Origin: Sutterella sp.
Lineage (GTDB): Bacteria > Pseudomonadota > Gammaproteobacteria > Burkholderiales > Burkholderiaceae_F
Length of the DNA stretch: 40,326 nucleotides
Assembly: GCA_019418605.1 (NCBI GenBank)
Contig: DYBN01000016.1
Location: 1 to 40,326, forward strand
Reading direction: 5' to 3'
In this document: piece after piece, positions 38,998 through 40,326 of the stretch
Position numbering within the stretch: position 1 is the stretch's first letter
Layout of the letters: each line of letters opens with the position of its first letter
Program-made: the position numbers and the translations under genes
The notes under the pieces: generated by a model
Seen by the model: only the letters and a program-made list of their open reading frames with translations
Database searches by the model: none
Told to the model about the DNA's origin: nothing

Positions 38998-40326
38998 ATG
39001 AAGGCTTGGATCAACGACACTGAAATTGAATTCACCGAGGGTGAAACCGTTCTGCAGGCAGCCACCCGTGCAGGCATTTTTATTCCAACGCTGTGCGCCT
39101 TTTTGCCGCTTGACCACACGCCCGGCACCTGCCGGATGTGCTTGGTTGAAATATCTCCCGGCGCCGACGGCAGCCAAAAGCAGATCGTAACGGCCTGCAC
39201 GACGCCGCTCGTAGAAGGCATGCGCGTTGCGACGCGAACGGCCGAGGTGCGTCGCGTGCAGCGCATGCAGGTGGCTTGGATTTTTGCCGACCATGACCAG
39301 GACTGCGCGAGCTGCGCGCGCTACGGCAACTGCGAGCTGCAGGATCTGGCGCTTTACGTGGGCTTGCGCGACAACTCCTGCAACGGCAGGTTTACCTCTC
39401 CGCGGCCCGACGACTGGTCGGCAACGGGCGTGGTGCGCGATGCCAACAAGTGCGTGCGCTGCTGCCGCTGCATCAATGTCTGCCGTACGGTGCAGGGGAT
39501 TTCCGCTTTAACGCTCGACAATATCGGCACCGAGAGCGGCGTGGGCATCGCCGGCGCGGTGCGCTGGGCCGACAGCAGCCACTGCGTGCAGTGCGGGCAG
39601 TGCACTTTGGTGTGCCCGACAGGGGCGTTGAGCGAACACGATCAGATTGAAAAGGCCGTTGACTGGCTCAACGACCCCGAAATCAAGACCGTGGTCGCCT
39701 TTGCGCCGGCCGTGCGCGTCACGATCGGCGATGAGTTTGGGTTTTCACCCGAGCAAAACGCCGAAAAGCGCATCATTACGGCCCTCAAGCGCTTGGGCGC
39801 AGACTATGTCTGTGACATCAACTGGGCGGCTGACGTCACGATCATGGAAGAGGGCTCGGAGCTGCTTGAGCGGCTCAAGTCCGGCAAGGGGCTGCCCATG
39901 ATGACAAGCTGCTGCCCGGGCTGGGTGAACTACGTCGAAAAGATTCATCCCGAATTGATCGACAACCTTTCGAGCACGCGCTCGCCTCAGGGGATTTTCG
40001 GCTCGCTCGTCAAAACGTGGTTTGCCAAGGAGCACAACATTGATCCTGCGAAGCTGCGCTTTATTTCCCTGATGCCCTGCACGGCCAAAAAGGATGAGGC
40101 AGCGCGCGGGCAGCTTTCCAAAAACGGCTTGCCCGATACCGATCTGGTGCTGACCGTGCGCGAGTTTGCGCGGCTCCTGCACCGCTATGGCATTGATCTG
40201 GCCAAATTGCCCGAGTCCGATTACGACTCGCCCTTTATGGCGCAAAACAGCGGTGCAGGCGCCATCTTCGGGGTCACGGGCGGCGTGATGGAGGCGGCGC
40301 TTCGCACGGTCTATCACGTCTGTCTC
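38998..40326 (+). CDS. hydA: [FeFe]-hydrogenase catalytic subunit (runs off window end)
   Basis: 443 codons are in the window and the gene continues. N-terminal 2Fe-2S domain: Cys33, CRMC at 45-48 and probably Cys67. Then a His-ligated 4Fe-4S motif, His99 with Cys103, Cys106 and Cys112, and two further 4Fe-4S clusters (CVRCCRCINVC and CVQCGQCTLVCPTG). The H-cluster domain shows the first motif TSCCPGW (303-309) and the second MPCTAKKDEA (from 359); the third, in the last part of the gene, lies beyond the window. This is the M3-type layout of CpI. It makes or takes up H2. The ATG is two bases after the upstream flavoprotein stop, so the pair is one unit. Maturases HydEFG are not in the window. 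Confidence 0.9.
   Translation, partial: MKAWINDTEIEFTEGETVLQAATRAGIFIPTLCAFLPLDHTPGTCRMCLVEISPGADGSQKQIVTACTTPLVEGMRVATRTAEVRRVQRMQVAWIFADHDQDCASCARYGNCELQDLALYVGLRDNSCNGRFTSPRPDDWSATGVVRDANKCVRCCRCINVCRTVQGISALTLDNIGTESGVGIAGAVRWADSSHCVQCGQCTLVCPTGALSEHDQIEKAVDWLNDPEIKTVVAFAPAVRVTIGDEFGFSPEQNAEKRIITALKRLGADYVCDINWAADVTIMEEGSELLERLKSGKGLPMMTSCCPGWVNYVEKIHPELIDNLSSTRSPQGIFGSLVKTWFAKEHNIDPAKLRFISLMPCTAKKDEAARGQLSKNGLPDTDLVLTVREFARLLHRYGIDLAKLPESDYDSPFMAQNSGAGAIFGVTGGVMEAALRTVYHVCL

Noticed and set aside
1..40326. tRNA, rRNA, CRISPR arrays, intact transposases or phage genes
   Set aside because: Looked for by eye in all intergenic spaces and among the gene products; none could be supported.

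Overview
The window is a GC-rich stretch of bacterial chromosome. It fits an anaerobic or microaerophilic betaproteobacterium of the Burkholderiales, most likely a gut Sutterellaceae such as Sutterella or Parasutterella. That placement is inference from several cues: a polA / DUF2782 / homoserine kinase neighbourhood, a BPSS1780-like membrane protein, a DUF1178 gene, and a gene set dominated by C4-dicarboxylate and hydroxy-acid metabolism plus an [FeFe]-hydrogenase. No rRNA, tRNA or CRISPR was seen.

Layout. Bases 1-311 hold the last codons of proC joined to unrelated sequence. Bases 390-13735 are mostly housekeeping genes: two tandem nitroreductase-fold proteins, dinB, a BPSS1780-like membrane protein, thrB, a DUF2782 protein, polA, a META-domain lipoprotein, a ZIP metal transporter, a DUF1178 protein, a PNPOx-fold protein, an AEC transporter and D-cysteine desulfhydrase. 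Bases 13868-16968 form a minus-strand group, ridA - DcuC-type transporter - metC. Bases 17563-26681 run on the plus strand: a class I fumarase/tartrate dehydratase (alpha and beta), MmgE/PrpD, a DASS-type anion transporter, a GntR/FCD regulator, a UxaA-family SAF-domain dehydratase and NAD-malic enzyme. Then come an AspT/YidE-type transporter (minus), fumC (plus) and a DsbG-like protein with a CxxS site (plus). A second minus-strand module holds an enolase-superfamily enzyme, a second DcuC-type transporter and a second MmgE/PrpD protein. A TauE/SafE permease follows. The window ends inside an [FeFe]-hydrogenase gene that follows a NuoF-like/GltD-like flavoprotein.

How it works together (inference). 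The cluster imports dicarboxylates or hydroxy/sugar acids through five different transporter families. It dehydrates or isomerises them with fumarase/tartrate-dehydratase, UxaA, enolase-superfamily and MmgE/PrpD enzymes, and feeds malate to pyruvate through malic enzyme. Exact TGGTATACC sites lie before ridA, before the fumarase alpha/beta operon and between the AspT-type transporter and fumC; a one-base variant precedes the AEC transporter. They look like operators of one GntR-family regulator, possibly the one encoded inside the cluster. The ridA and AspT-type sites share a longer element placed at almost the same distance from the gene.

Most worth a second look: the shared operator element, the two MmgE/PrpD-transporter-dehydratase modules of unknown substrate, the hydrogenase/GltD-like pair, the terminator just before metC, the CxxS DsbG-like protein, and a PolA whose proofreading site appears lost.
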